From: Methanobacteriota archaeon
GTDB lineage: Archaea; Halobacteriota; Methanomicrobia; Methanomicrobiales; Methanomicrobiaceae
Assembly (NCBI GenBank): GCA_023396365.1
Contig: JAEWWL010000035.1
Coordinates: 1 to 57,134, forward strand
Length of the DNA: 57,134 nucleotides
Reading direction: 5' to 3'
The position numbers were made by a program, and so were the translations under genes. The first letter of the stretch is position 1. The number at the start of each line of letters is the position of its first letter. This document shows, piece after piece, positions 46,396-54,360 of this stretch. Below the pieces are notes generated by a model. The model had not been told where the DNA came from. It worked only from the letters and a program-made list of their open reading frames with translations, and searched no databases.

Positions 46396-47703
46396 TCATT
46401 TTTTAGCAGTCCTGTTTCTGCGTTTCATGAAGAGACTTGCTAATCCGGCACTAAAAATTACAGTAAATAAAGGGATTGGTGATTGTTTTGTCTGCGTTAC
46501 CGGAGATGTCTCATCCGGCTTATCACCTGATTGTTTAGTACCATATGAGAGGTCTGAAAATCCTTTCAAACCGGCATAGGAATTGCAAAAATAATACAGT
46601 TCATTATTTGTGATTGCCGCAATTCCGGTGCCTTTGGATGATATGGCCACACCCTTTATCAGGTTATCACAGGAAAATGTTCCGGCTTCGTTTCCTTTAT
46701 CATCTAAAAGGATTAGAGACTCGCCAGCGGCAAAGACATAATACCGACCATCTTTGGAGAGCGAAAATCCCGGGGCGGATATCGGATGGGGCAAAGTCTG
46801 CTGATATTTTGTAATATAATTCCACCTGAGTCCTCCGGACTGGTTATAGCCAGAGACGGCTTTGGTTGTTCGTAATACCATCACTTCTCCATTATAGGAA
46901 ATCCCGCTTTCTGCAAATTTTGTTCCTTGTAGTAAAGTTTTGTTCCAGAGAACAGTTCCCTTATTATCCAGAAAATAAAGCCTTATTTGGGATGTACTGG
47001 ACAGGCAGACATAATTTCCGTCATCTGAAATTTTTATATCACAGGGTTCCCAAAATTTATTTTCCCATAATAACGAACCGCTTTGGTTCAGGCAGAATAC
47101 TCCACCGTTTTCTGTTACAGCGACAATATATTCGCAGTCGTCTGATATGTCAAGCGAGAGCACAGGGTAGGTGACCGGGTGATTCCACATGATTGATCCG
47201 TTCCTATCTACGCATGTGATATTTTCATGAGACCCGAATACACTGTATAAACCGTCTGACGAGACTTCCAGATTGTATACGAATGTTGTGGTTGAATGAT
47301 TCCATAATTCCTCACCCTGCCTGTTTAAGAGTGTAATCCTTTTTTGAGGATTTGAAGCAGGAGCAGGATTTGCATTCGAAAATGCAAGATAATTTCCGTC
47401 TGGTGAAAGGCTTAAAGCAAGAATTTCAGAGGTTTCATTTCTGGCTGTTTTGTTCCAAATAACTATTCCTGACTCATCTATGAAATATATGCTGCCGTCA
47501 AATGTTGCTGTAGCAACGCTGCTGCCATAATCCGAAATGGCCAGAAATTCTAAAGAGTGACCGCCTGTATCCTGAATATTCTGGTCAATTTCGGTAAGGT
47601 TTGATATCCACAGGGGAGATAATGCCTGGGCGGGAATAATGATGACTGCGATTAATATTAAAAAAATTAGAAATTTGGGTGAATATCCGGGTTTAATAAA
47701 CAC
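46396..47703 (-). CDS. Secreted beta-propeller surface protein, downstream partner in cassette A
   Basis: 435 residues with a signal peptide (KFLIFLILIAVIIIPAQALS), repeated propeller blades (SLSPDGNYLAFSNA, DISDDCEYIVAVTENGGVFCLNQSGSLLWENKF, SLSKDGRYYVFAAGESLILLDDKGNE) and a C-terminal hydrophobic anchor with RRNRTAKK. Starts with GTG only about one base after GGAGG, so the true start may be different nearby. The 15-base gap to the frameshifted secreted-protein gene upstream suggests cotranscription from leader element A. Confidence 0.75.
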   Translation of the reverse strand: MFIKPGYSPKFLIFLILIAVIIIPAQALSPLWISNLTEIDQNIQDTGGHSLEFLAISDYGSSVATATFDGSIYFIDESGIVIWNKTARNETSEILALSLSPDGNYLAFSNANPAPASNPQKRITLLNRQGEELWNHSTTTFVYNLEVSSDGLYSVFGSHENITCVDRNGSIMWNHPVTYPVLSLDISDDCEYIVAVTENGGVFCLNQSGSLLWENKFWEPCDIKISDDGNYVCLSSTSQIRLYFLDNKGTVLWNKTLLQGTKFAESGISYNGEVMVLRTTKAVSGYNQSGGLRWNYITKYQQTLPHPISAPGFSLSKDGRYYVFAAGESLILLDDKGNEAGTFSCDNLIKGVAISSKGTGIAAITNNELYYFCNSYAGLKGFSDLSYGTKQSGDKPDETSPVTQTKQSPIPLFTVIFSAGLASLFMKRRNRTAKK

Positions 47704-47718
47704 TCCTCCTGCTTAATT

Positions 47719-48183
47719 TTAAATATTGATTTCATATGTGGGATGTGAAATAATGATATATTGTTCCTCTGGAAGAAACTTCCAAATTCTCTGGATGATT
47801 TCATTGACTCTATTATAATGATAGTCATTAATATGAGCCTCTGTGATTGCCTTTATCTGAGTTGTTTTTAATGAACTATCTTTATCAATACTTTTCGAGA
47901 TAGATCTATATTGATGTAACCGTGTTAATCTCTCAGAAATCTTTTTACTCTCAGTTTCAGTCATCCCGTCCAGATATGTTACTTTTGGCATTTTTACTAT
48001 CATTTCTGAGATCTCTTTGTCACTTAATCTGTTTCCTTCAGTATCAAAAAGATACGGACTTCTCTTTAATTCTGTATCGATTCCTACTATGTCTTCATTG
48101 GAGGAAAGATTTTCATTTAAATGATTTTCAGATTCAGCACTGACCGCCGGAACAAAAATCGCTCCCAATAGTGCCATAACCAT
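47719..48183 (-). CDS. Small secreted protein of cassette A, signal peptide frameshifted
   Basis: The mature part (~137 residues, ESENHLNENLSSNEDIVGID onward) is charged and mostly helical, no known domain. The frame starts inside a signal peptide (MVMALLGAIFVPAVSAE) that matches the paralogues at 49127 and 51353. The missing first part (MKTKK, then SIWAFYLLMVM) is present upstream from an ATG at 48223 but in another frame. Removing one T from the run of eight at 48207-48214 would join them. It is either a real mutation, a slippage switch or a sequencing error. Confidence 0.6.
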   Translation of the reverse strand: MVMALLGAIFVPAVSAESENHLNENLSSNEDIVGIDTELKRSPYLFDTEGNRLSDKEISEMIVKMPKVTYLDGMTETESKKISERLTRLHQYRSISKSIDKDSSLKTTQIKAITEAHINDYHYNRVNEIIQRIWKFLPEEQYIIISHPTYEINI

Positions 48184-48250
48184 CAGCAGGTAAAAAGCCC
48201 AAATGCTTTTTTTTCGTTTTCATGGTTTTCGTCTCCATTTCTTTTTGATT

Positions 48251-48446
48251 CCCCCGGAGACTAAAAATACAGAAGCTTTTTTGTAGTTTTAAGCTTAATT
48301 ACAGTTATGCCTCCGGGCAGGCAGCAGGTTTTCGCCGTTTCTGAAACTAACTCTGGCAAAAATCCCTGTGCAACACCTTTTTGATACTACAGTGAGGACT
48401 TTTCGTTTTACGCGATATATTGATTATGTCCAAATCATGCAATTGT
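48251..48446 (-). repeat. Repeated promoter-leader element, copy A
   Basis: One of four copies (also at 50436, 52490 and 54081). Reading the minus strand: the motif GATTTGGACATAATC, a TATA-like CAATATAT, then AGTCCTCACTGTAG, AAAAAGGTGTTGCACAGGG, TTTCAGAAACGGCGAAAACC, a GC hairpin region TGCCCGGAGGC, and two AAGCTT sites before the gene. The similarity continues into the signal-peptide codons (to about 48133). Confidence 0.9.
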
Positions 48447-48505
48447 TCCTAAAGCGTGTAAATTTCAATTTCTTGGAGAAACAGTGAAATTATACGGTTT
48501 TGTTT

Positions 48506-49099
48506 TTAGCAATCAATCGAACTTCCCACTTTTAATAAGTCTTCAGAATCAAGAGACCCGTATACACTGTAAGTGGCATTGTCTGCAATCCAGACTATAA
48601 GCCGGAAATTCCCGTTGTCATAGAGCTGCCCATTATAATCTCCTACAGCGATTATTTTTGGTTCTTCTATAATAATCTCATTCCTATCATTTTCATAGGG
48701 ATCAAATCCGTACTCACTCCAGGAGATTTCAAGAAGAGTCATGTCAGGAGTCCATGATGCATGTGGAGTAATATTCAGGCCGTATCTCAGTCTTTCACAA
48801 ACAGTTGTCCTGTGATCGTTAGGTTCCGTCTCATTCCATACCGTATAAATATTGAGGTCATATGGCGTATAGCCGGGAGGAATGTATGACGGCGGGCAAA
48901 AACTCGTGTAATCTGCGGGATTGTCTTCACCACTAAAGAAGTAGAAGAAAGTATCTCTGAAAGAAGGCACATTGCCAGACGGATTTTCTGTCAATGAAGA
49001 AGTATTTAATGTCGGATTATTATAATCATCCATGGGCTGAACACACCCTGCGACAAAAAGAAACAATACTACTCCTGCAATCAACCAAAATACTTTCAT
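48506..49099 (-). CDS. Lipoprotein, membrane-anchored partner of cassette B
   Basis: 197 residues with a lipobox (LFLFVAGC at 12-19) and a Thr/Ser/Asn-rich linker, then a globular part with paired cysteines (SFCPPSY, RTTVCERL, GSSIDC) and many aromatic residues. AGGAGATATAT precedes the ATG. It begins 27 bases after the secreted-protein gene at 49127 and lies before element A. No family recognised. Confidence 0.72.
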   Translation of the reverse strand: MKVFWLIAGVVLFLFVAGCVQPMDDYNNPTLNTSSLTENPSGNVPSFRDTFFYFFSGEDNPADYTSFCPPSYIPPGYTPYDLNIYTVWNETEPNDHRTTVCERLRYGLNITPHASWTPDMTLLEISWSEYGFDPYENDRNEIIIEEPKIIAVGDYNGQLYDNGNFRLIVWIADNATYSVYGSLDSEDLLKVGSSIDC

Positions 49100-49126
49100 A
49101 TATATCTCCTCTAAAAAATAAGGAAT

Positions 49127-50410
49127 TTAGGATGATCCACTTCCGCTACAGTATGCGTGTGTATAGATCTTGCCCGACCCTGTGGAATGGGATGTACTAA
49201 CATAGGAATCATATTGCCTTTCAAAATATCTGAAAGCAGATGCTGGATCATGCCATGTACTCCCCTCTTTACACCATTCATCTGTTATAGGTGAAGTCCG
49301 AGCATCAAACGAAAACGTTGAATCATCCCATAACAATAATTCCGATGAACCAATAGTTCTATTTATGAACCGGCTTGGATCATCATCGTCATTATAATAG
49401 TAATATCCCAACCATTCTTCAGATGTTGTATCCTGAAGCCATACTTCATATTCTCCTAACGTTGAACCACTACCGAGCGACACGTAGAAATTATACTCAT
49501 GAGGTATTGACGGTCTTGACACATCGATATATGAATCAGGACCCATATTAATTGCACTTGAAGTGTCATCATATAGAATTGGATACAATTTTATCCCTCC
49601 ACCATGATTGGTATCTTCATACTCGACTACAATTTCAATCGTATCAAGTGGTTCTCCTTGATAATCTAAACGGTTGAAATTTATCTCCTTCTCTTGGAAA
49701 ATTGTATATCCATTACCCGAGTTTGTATAATAATTTGGCTTAATTTTTCCAGTAAGATATGTTATTTCATATCCTGAATTTGCCGTATATCTTACTCTTG
49801 ACAGATATTGTTGTCCTCCTCGTTCTGAATATTTTCCAGTTAAGTCAAACTCAGTAATTTGATCGTAATTTTTTTTATTGTAGGACTCTGATGATGTTTT
49901 CTGTGAATTCCGGTCGTCGTAGAAAGAGTCAATGTCTGTGTACAGCGTAAAATATTCAGCAGGGAAACTCATTTCAACATAATTTGGATCCGTATTGAAT
50001 GCTCTAAACATCGTATCAGGTATAGTTAATACCAAGACAGCCTCCCCTTCAGTAATACCTTCCTGTATCAGGAGGTCAGGAATACTATTCGTAATAGATT
50101 CTTTTTTTCCAAATGCTGAGACTGGAAGTGAGATTTCAATAATCTCAGGAGATTCAGACCCTGTTTGTCGGGCTCCATAAGCCGCAGAAACAACAATTGT
50201 TGTCAATTCTGATTCTGTCATCGGAGAATTTGGTTCAATACCACTCCAATCAAATAGAGGTGGCTGGATATTTTCTACCAGTTGAAAACTATCGTTCAAT
50301 TTTATTGGCTGAGGATTCGTTTCCGCACTAACCGCCGGAACGATAATCGCTCCAAGAAGTGCCATTACCAATAGCAGACTTATCGCCCGCATACCTTTTT
50401 TCGTTTTCAT
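49127..50410 (-). CDS. Secreted protein of cassette B
   Basis: 427 residues. Signal peptide MKTKKGMRAISLLLVMALLG ... VPAVSAE is identical in large part to that of 51353, and GGAG sits 8 bases before the ATG. The mature part is beta-rich, with LTTIVVSAAYGARQTG, KYSERGGQQYLSRVRYTANSG and a C-terminal region with cysteines (DEWCKEGSTWHDPASAF; HAYCSGSGSS). No known enzyme motif; no membrane anchor, so it is secreted or wall-associated. It is expressed from element B. Confidence 0.78.
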   Translation of the reverse strand: MKTKKGMRAISLLLVMALLGAIIVPAVSAETNPQPIKLNDSFQLVENIQPPLFDWSGIEPNSPMTESELTTIVVSAAYGARQTGSESPEIIEISLPVSAFGKKESITNSIPDLLIQEGITEGEAVLVLTIPDTMFRAFNTDPNYVEMSFPAEYFTLYTDIDSFYDDRNSQKTSSESYNKKNYDQITEFDLTGKYSERGGQQYLSRVRYTANSGYEITYLTGKIKPNYYTNSGNGYTIFQEKEINFNRLDYQGEPLDTIEIVVEYEDTNHGGGIKLYPILYDDTSSAINMGPDSYIDVSRPSIPHEYNFYVSLGSGSTLGEYEVWLQDTTSEEWLGYYYYNDDDDPSRFINRTIGSSELLLWDDSTFSFDARTSPITDEWCKEGSTWHDPASAFRYFERQYDSYVSTSHSTGSGKIYTHAYCSGSGSS

Positions 50411-50435
50411 GTCTTCGTCTCCATTTCTTTACATG

Positions 50436-50629
50436 CCCCCGGAGACTAAAAATACAGAAGCTTTTTAGTAGTTTTAAGCTTAATTACAGTTATGCCCCCG
50501 GGCAGGCAGGGGTTTTCGCCGTTTCTGAAACTAACTCTGGCAAAAATCCCTGTGCAACACCTTTTTGATACTACACTGAGGACTTTGTTTTAGTATAATA
50601 AATGGATTATGTCCAAATCGTCGAACTGT
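50436..50629 (-). repeat. Repeated promoter-leader element, copy B
   Basis: Shares the whole element with copies A, C and D. It has the AAGCTT-containing 3' part like copy A, but the CAGGGG variant and the promoter part (TTTATTATACTAAAAC) like copy D. The GC hairpin reads TGCCCGGGGGC here. Repeated similarity extends into the signal-peptide codons to about 50331. Confidence 0.9.
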
Positions 50630-50810
50630 ACATCTTTTATTCTAATAGTAATAACGGATGTTAAAATTGTGGAGATGTTTTCAGGATTATTTACTTTTAT
50701 CTTTTACAGAGTTTACAGGAATATGTGAATTGCCCTTGTTATAATAAAAGTCAGGATTTCTGTTTTATTTTCATCATTATTCAGAACCGATTGATAATGG
50801 ATAAATACGG

Positions 50811-51341
50811 TTATCCTCCGGGAAACCAGATATCACTACTATTGAATGCAAAAACAGCGGTACCATTCCCATCGATAAGGCGGGTATAGTTTTCCACTCG
50901 TTCCTTTCCATAAAGATCTCTGGGTATAACAACTTCAAATCTCTCAACAATTTCCTGCGTTTCATTGACATAGAAATAAACATCAATGCCCCGGTAAACA
51001 ATCCAAAGCGTTGGTCCGCAACTCAGGTTCCATCCTTTTGGTCTGGATGGCATAAAATCAATTACTCCTTTGATACCGCTCCCATGACTGAGCATTTCTG
51101 CCACTTTTTTATCGCACAGGGCAATACGTGTTACAAAAGATGCATTTGTACGAATCGATTCAGAGCCAAGGTAGGATACAGTCGAAACATTAACCCCGGA
51201 GATCCATTCGTCGAAAAGATTACATTTGGTTGTGTTGTTTATGACAGACTGGTTTGGCCCTTTACTTTCCTGATCAATACAACCTGCGACATATCCTATT
51301 AAAAGCAACATCAGAAGTAAAATAAAAAAAGAGATTTTCAT
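50811..51341 (-). CDS. Lipoprotein, membrane-anchored partner of cassette C
   Basis: From the ATG at 51341 (MKISFFILLLMLLLIGYVAGC) 176 residues; a TTG at 51356 would overlap the upstream stop. The lipobox is GYVAGC. The exported part carries four cysteines (NTTKCNLFD, RIALCDKK, NLSCGPTL) and N-glycosylation-like NxT/S sites. It starts 11 bases after the secreted-protein gene, so both are on one transcript from element C. Family unknown. Confidence 0.7.
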   Translation of the reverse strand: MKISFFILLLMLLLIGYVAGCIDQESKGPNQSVINNTTKCNLFDEWISGVNVSTVSYLGSESIRTNASFVTRIALCDKKVAEMLSHGSGIKGVIDFMPSRPKGWNLSCGPTLWIVYRGIDVYFYVNETQEIVERFEVVIPRDLYGKERVENYTRLIDGNGTAVFAFNSSDIWFPGG

Positions 51342-51352
51342 TATTCTCACTT

Positions 51353-52462
51353 TCAATTGGCTGTTTTTAATTCTACATCAGTTCCGGATATGATGTTTAC
51401 ATCCAACCCGCTCAGTAGTTGTTGCGCCATTGATCCATAATATTCACTAAATGACATTGTTACTGTACTGCCTCCATTTTTAAATACCATGTTATAGAAC
51501 TCAGTATCCCCAGGCACATCTGTATCGTCATCAAAATTATAACCTTCCAGGGTAACATAGGCTTCCAGGTTGGTATGGCCTGAAACTACGTCAGTCCAAA
51601 CCGTTGAAGATGTTCCTGTTGTTAGATCAGATAGCTGTACATACCATTGATCGTAAGTATCACTCCAATACAATCGACCTTTCAATAGATCACCTTCTGA
51701 AACTTGTATCCTGCTGCCAATATCATCCCCGCCCGACGTAGTAGCGCCCCATGCTGCTGCTGTCCAGTATGTGCCTGTGTCTGGACGATTCCATTCCAGT
51801 ACTGGCTGAATTATTCCTGGTCCCCCTCCATAAGGACTAATGCCATTAACCAAATAAATCGCCTCAAGGCTCTCTGAACTTGGAGGATGGTCTGGAACAT
51901 ACCAATATGCATCAAATTGGGTTAATGAACTAATTGAAGCGTCTTCAGCCCATTCGATCCATTCATTTGACTTAGAATTTGACTGAATTTCTGGTCCAGA
52001 TAGTTCGAATGCTTTCTCATTGATTATAGTAAGTATCAAATTTCCTTTTTCATCAGTTACAAAAGTTTGATTTCCTTTGTGATATGAATGAGACTCAGTC
52101 GGAACTAAATGAATAAATGTTGCCGGTTTTATGACACCTGCCGATGTGGGGATCATTGCTGAGTCTTTATCATTTACGTAGAATGAGGCTTTTCCCTGTT
52201 GGTCGAATACTTTTGTCAAACCATCATCTGTATGGTATATAATCGATCCCGGAGATATAGAAAAGACTGATTCATCTGAAATAGGACTCAGGGGTAGATT
52301 AACTTCTTTCAGTGGGACAGAAGATTCAAGATCTAATGAAGGTGTGACAAAATCTTTTGCAAATTCTGTAGATTCTGCACTAACCGCCGGAACAAAAACA
52401 GCCCCGAGAAGTGCCATTACCAATAGCAGACTTATCGCCCGCATTGTTTTTTCTATTTTCAT
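51353..52462 (-). CDS. Secreted protein of cassette C
   Basis: From the ATG at 52462 (MKIEKTMRAISLLLVMALLG), with GGAG 9 bases upstream, 369 residues. The frame is open further upstream through the leader to 52597, but that is noncoding repeat. After the VPAVSAE cleavage site comes a ~110-residue helical/beta region, then a beta-sandwich-like domain (FDAYWYVPDHPPS, QPVLEWNRPDTGTYWTAAAWG, GRLYWSDTYDQWYVQLSDLT). The last resembles plant/fungal secreted beta-sandwich domains only loosely; I name no enzyme. Confidence 0.77.
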   Translation of the reverse strand: MKIEKTMRAISLLLVMALLGAVFVPAVSAESTEFAKDFVTPSLDLESSVPLKEVNLPLSPISDESVFSISPGSIIYHTDDGLTKVFDQQGKASFYVNDKDSAMIPTSAGVIKPATFIHLVPTESHSYHKGNQTFVTDEKGNLILTIINEKAFELSGPEIQSNSKSNEWIEWAEDASISSLTQFDAYWYVPDHPPSSESLEAIYLVNGISPYGGGPGIIQPVLEWNRPDTGTYWTAAAWGATTSGGDDIGSRIQVSEGDLLKGRLYWSDTYDQWYVQLSDLTTGTSSTVWTDVVSGHTNLEAYVTLEGYNFDDDTDVPGDTEFYNMVFKNGGSTVTMSFSEYYGSMAQQLLSGLDVNIISGTDVELKTAN

Positions 52463-52489
52463 GTTTTTCGTCTCCATTTCTTTTTCATG

Positions 52490-52681
52490 CCCCGGAGACA
52501 GAAAATTCAGAGCCTTCAAATACATTGAAAACCAGATTACAGTTATGCCTCCGGGCAGGTAGCAGGTTTTCGCCGTTTCTGAAACTAACTCTGGCAAAAA
52601 TCCCTGTGCAACACCTTTTTGATGCTACAGTGAGGACTTTGATTCTGCATGATAAATTTATTATGTCCAAATCATCGAACT
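52490..52681 (-). repeat. Repeated promoter-leader element, copy C
   Basis: Upstream motif GATGATTTGGACATAAT, TATA-like AAATTTATCATG, then the conserved leader. It has the CAGCAGG variant like A and the TTTTCAATGTATTTGAAGGC 3' part like D. Similarity continues into the signal-peptide codons to about 52375. Confidence 0.9.
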
Positions 52682-52723
52682 ATAAATCTGTTTATTCTGT
52701 TGTAATTCTATTTTTGAATTAAA

Positions 52724-53140
52724 TTATCTGGATTTTCTGTCAACCATTTTCAAAACCCAGTAAATTCCTAAAAAAAAGGCACATCCACAGAACAGGGAGA
52801 GAAACATATTGATCTCAACTTGAATTTGGTCTAAAAGAACAAGTACAATAAGCCAGATGACAAACCCGGAGACAGAAGCCTTAAGCCCGTTATACCTCTC
52901 ACGGATCTCTGCCTTATCACTCTCATCCGGTAGCAGCTTCTTTCCGGATATCAGGTGCATGCTGATGAAAAAGCCGACATATGGTAAGATTATCATCGGC
53001 CCGATGAAGATCCAGTTTGATAAGGCTCCTTTAGTCCAGAAATTATTAAGGAGAATGTTTAGGAAGAAATACGTGAATAACAGGCATGCAAAGATGAAAA
53101 ATCCCCATTCCTTTATATTCTTAAAATTATCTGTAGTCAT
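52724..53140 (-). CDS. Four-helix membrane protein, partner of cassette D
   Basis: 138 residues, four membrane segments (WGFFIFACLLFTYFFLNILL, WIFIGPMIILPYVGFFISM, ASVSGFVIWLIVLVLL, MFLSLFCGCAFFLGIYWVL) with a charged loop between the second and third. It starts 32 bases after the secreted-protein gene at 53173 and ends 42 bases before element C. No family recognised. Its position after a secreted protein with a hydrophobic Gly-rich segment fits an immunity or anchoring partner, but that is conjecture. Confidence 0.7.
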   Translation of the reverse strand: MTTDNFKNIKEWGFFIFACLLFTYFFLNILLNNFWTKGALSNWIFIGPMIILPYVGFFISMHLISGKKLLPDESDKAEIRERYNGLKASVSGFVIWLIVLVLLDQIQVEINMFLSLFCGCAFFLGIYWVLKMVDRKSR

Positions 53141-53172
53141 AATAGTGCCCTATGCAAAAAAAGTTGATAATA

Positions 53173-54039
53173 TTATGGGTTGCCTATTCCCAGATCGTCC
53201 CATAATGTGTAGGGCCCTGTTCTCATATATTTTGGAACATAACTTACTCCTGGCGGAATGAGGAAGAGTCTCCAATGCCATTCGTTAGCTTGCCAGCCCC
53301 AGATACAATCTTCTTCATCAAACAATAGTACTCCGGTTCCTGCACCAACACCAAGAGAACCTAATATTGCAGAAATAAATGCCTCCGCTCCAGCACCCAA
53401 TCCTCCTGTTGCTATAACTGCAACAATTACCGGGAGAGAAGCATATGTTAATGACAATGCTTCTGAATAATGAGTATGCTTTAATTGATTGCCCTGAACA
53501 TAGGCAGTATCCCACGGATTAATACCGTATGAAGCATAATCAGGGTGCGGATATTTTACACCATATCCGTCTGTGAAAATCACTCCATCCCAGGTATAGG
53601 TATATGCCCTTACACTTTTGGATGATGTTGTTTTCATTTCCTGTTCCTCGATTGGCTTAAAAGGATTATAATCTGTCACGAATTCTTTTGATGTCTGTCC
53701 ATCAGAAATCATTGTAGTATAATACTTTCCCTCCTTTTCATAGTAATCGAAGTTTATTGTTGCTGTTTCTCCTGTTGTCAGGTTTTTTGACTCCAGAACA
53801 GCAGTTTGCTGCTTTTGATCATTCTTCAAAGTAATTAATACATCGCCGATCTGGACAATTGTCGAAGAATCGGTATTTTCTATGATCTTTGGTTCTGGTG
53901 GTTCAAAATAAACAACTTTACCCACATTAGGAGTCAAACCATTATTTTCAACACCAGAATAAGCACTTACTACTGGTATATATGTTACTGATATCAGTAG
54001 AAATGCAATTAAGATGCTTGCAATTTTTATTGTTTTCAT
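53173..54039 (-). CDS. Secreted protein of cassette D with Gly-rich hydrophobic segment
   Basis: From the ATG at 54039 (MKTIKIASILIAFLLISVTY, cleavage near VVSA) 288 residues. The exported part has a beta-rich region (VGKVVYFEPPEPKI, GDVLITLKNDQKQ), then TDGYGVKYPHPDYASYGINPW, and a long hydrophobic Gly/Ala stretch at ~202-240 (ATGGLGAGAEAFISAILG). A Trp-rich end follows (DCIWGWQANEWHW). The hydrophobic stretch is unusual for a secreted protein and recalls pore-forming bacteriocins, without homology I can name. The signal peptide differs from cassettes A-C. Confidence 0.7.
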   Translation of the reverse strand: MKTIKIASILIAFLLISVTYIPVVSAYSGVENNGLTPNVGKVVYFEPPEPKIIENTDSSTIVQIGDVLITLKNDQKQQTAVLESKNLTTGETATINFDYYEKEGKYYTTMISDGQTSKEFVTDYNPFKPIEEQEMKTTSSKSVRAYTYTWDGVIFTDGYGVKYPHPDYASYGINPWDTAYVQGNQLKHTHYSEALSLTYASLPVIVAVIATGGLGAGAEAFISAILGSLGVGAGTGVLLFDEEDCIWGWQANEWHWRLFLIPPGVSYVPKYMRTGPYTLWDDLGIGNP

Positions 54040-54080
54040 GATCTTTCCACTTCTTTTTTTACTGATTCTTATTTTTACAT

Positions 54081-54274
54081 GCCCCATGAGACAGAAGATT
54101 CAGAGCCTTCAAATACATTGAAAACCAGATTACAGTTATGCCTCCGGGCAGGCAGGGGTTTTCGCCGTTTCTGAAACTAACTCTGGCAAAAATCCCTGTG
54201 CAACACCTTTTTGATGCTACAGTGAGGACTTTGTTTTAGTATAATAAATGGATTATGTCCATATTATCGAACTG
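54081..54274 (-). repeat. Repeated promoter-leader element, copy D
   Basis: Copy nearest the divergent regulator. Promoter part like copy B, CAGGGG variant like B, 3' part (TTTTCAATGTATTTGAAGGC) like C. Similarity stops about 40 bases before the ATG at 54039: the GGAGACGAAAA ribosome-binding segment of the others is absent, so this cassette's coding part was joined differently. Confidence 0.88.
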
Positions 54275-54306
54275 TTTGTCTTTTCAGTTCGATGATTTGG
54301 ACATAA
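54253..54306. promoter_or_regulatory. Large inverted repeat between divergent cassette D and the regulator operon
   Basis: Left arm 54253-54274 (TTATGTCC ... CGAACTG) and right arm 54285-54306 (CAGTTCG ... GGACATAA) match at 20 of 22 positions around a 10-base spacer. The left arm is the upstream motif of element D; the same 22-base motif precedes A (48424-48445), B (50606-50627) and C (52659-52680). It is the best candidate operator for all cassettes and for the gene at 54361. Confidence 0.75.
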
Positions 54307-54360
54307 AAGGTAAATATCACTAATATCCATATTAAAATATATAAATTTGGAAGTGGTTTT

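Noticed and set aside
52463..52597. N-terminal extension of the cassette C protein through the leader (frame open to 52597)
   Set aside because: The same DNA in copies B and D has a one-base length difference that breaks the frame, and a good ribosome-binding site precedes the ATG at 52462.
48251..54274. The four repeats as a CRISPR-like or insertion-sequence array
   Set aside because: Copies are ~190 bp long, 1.4-2.2 kb apart, always in front of genes on the same strand, with no spacers, transposase, terminal inverted repeats or target duplications.
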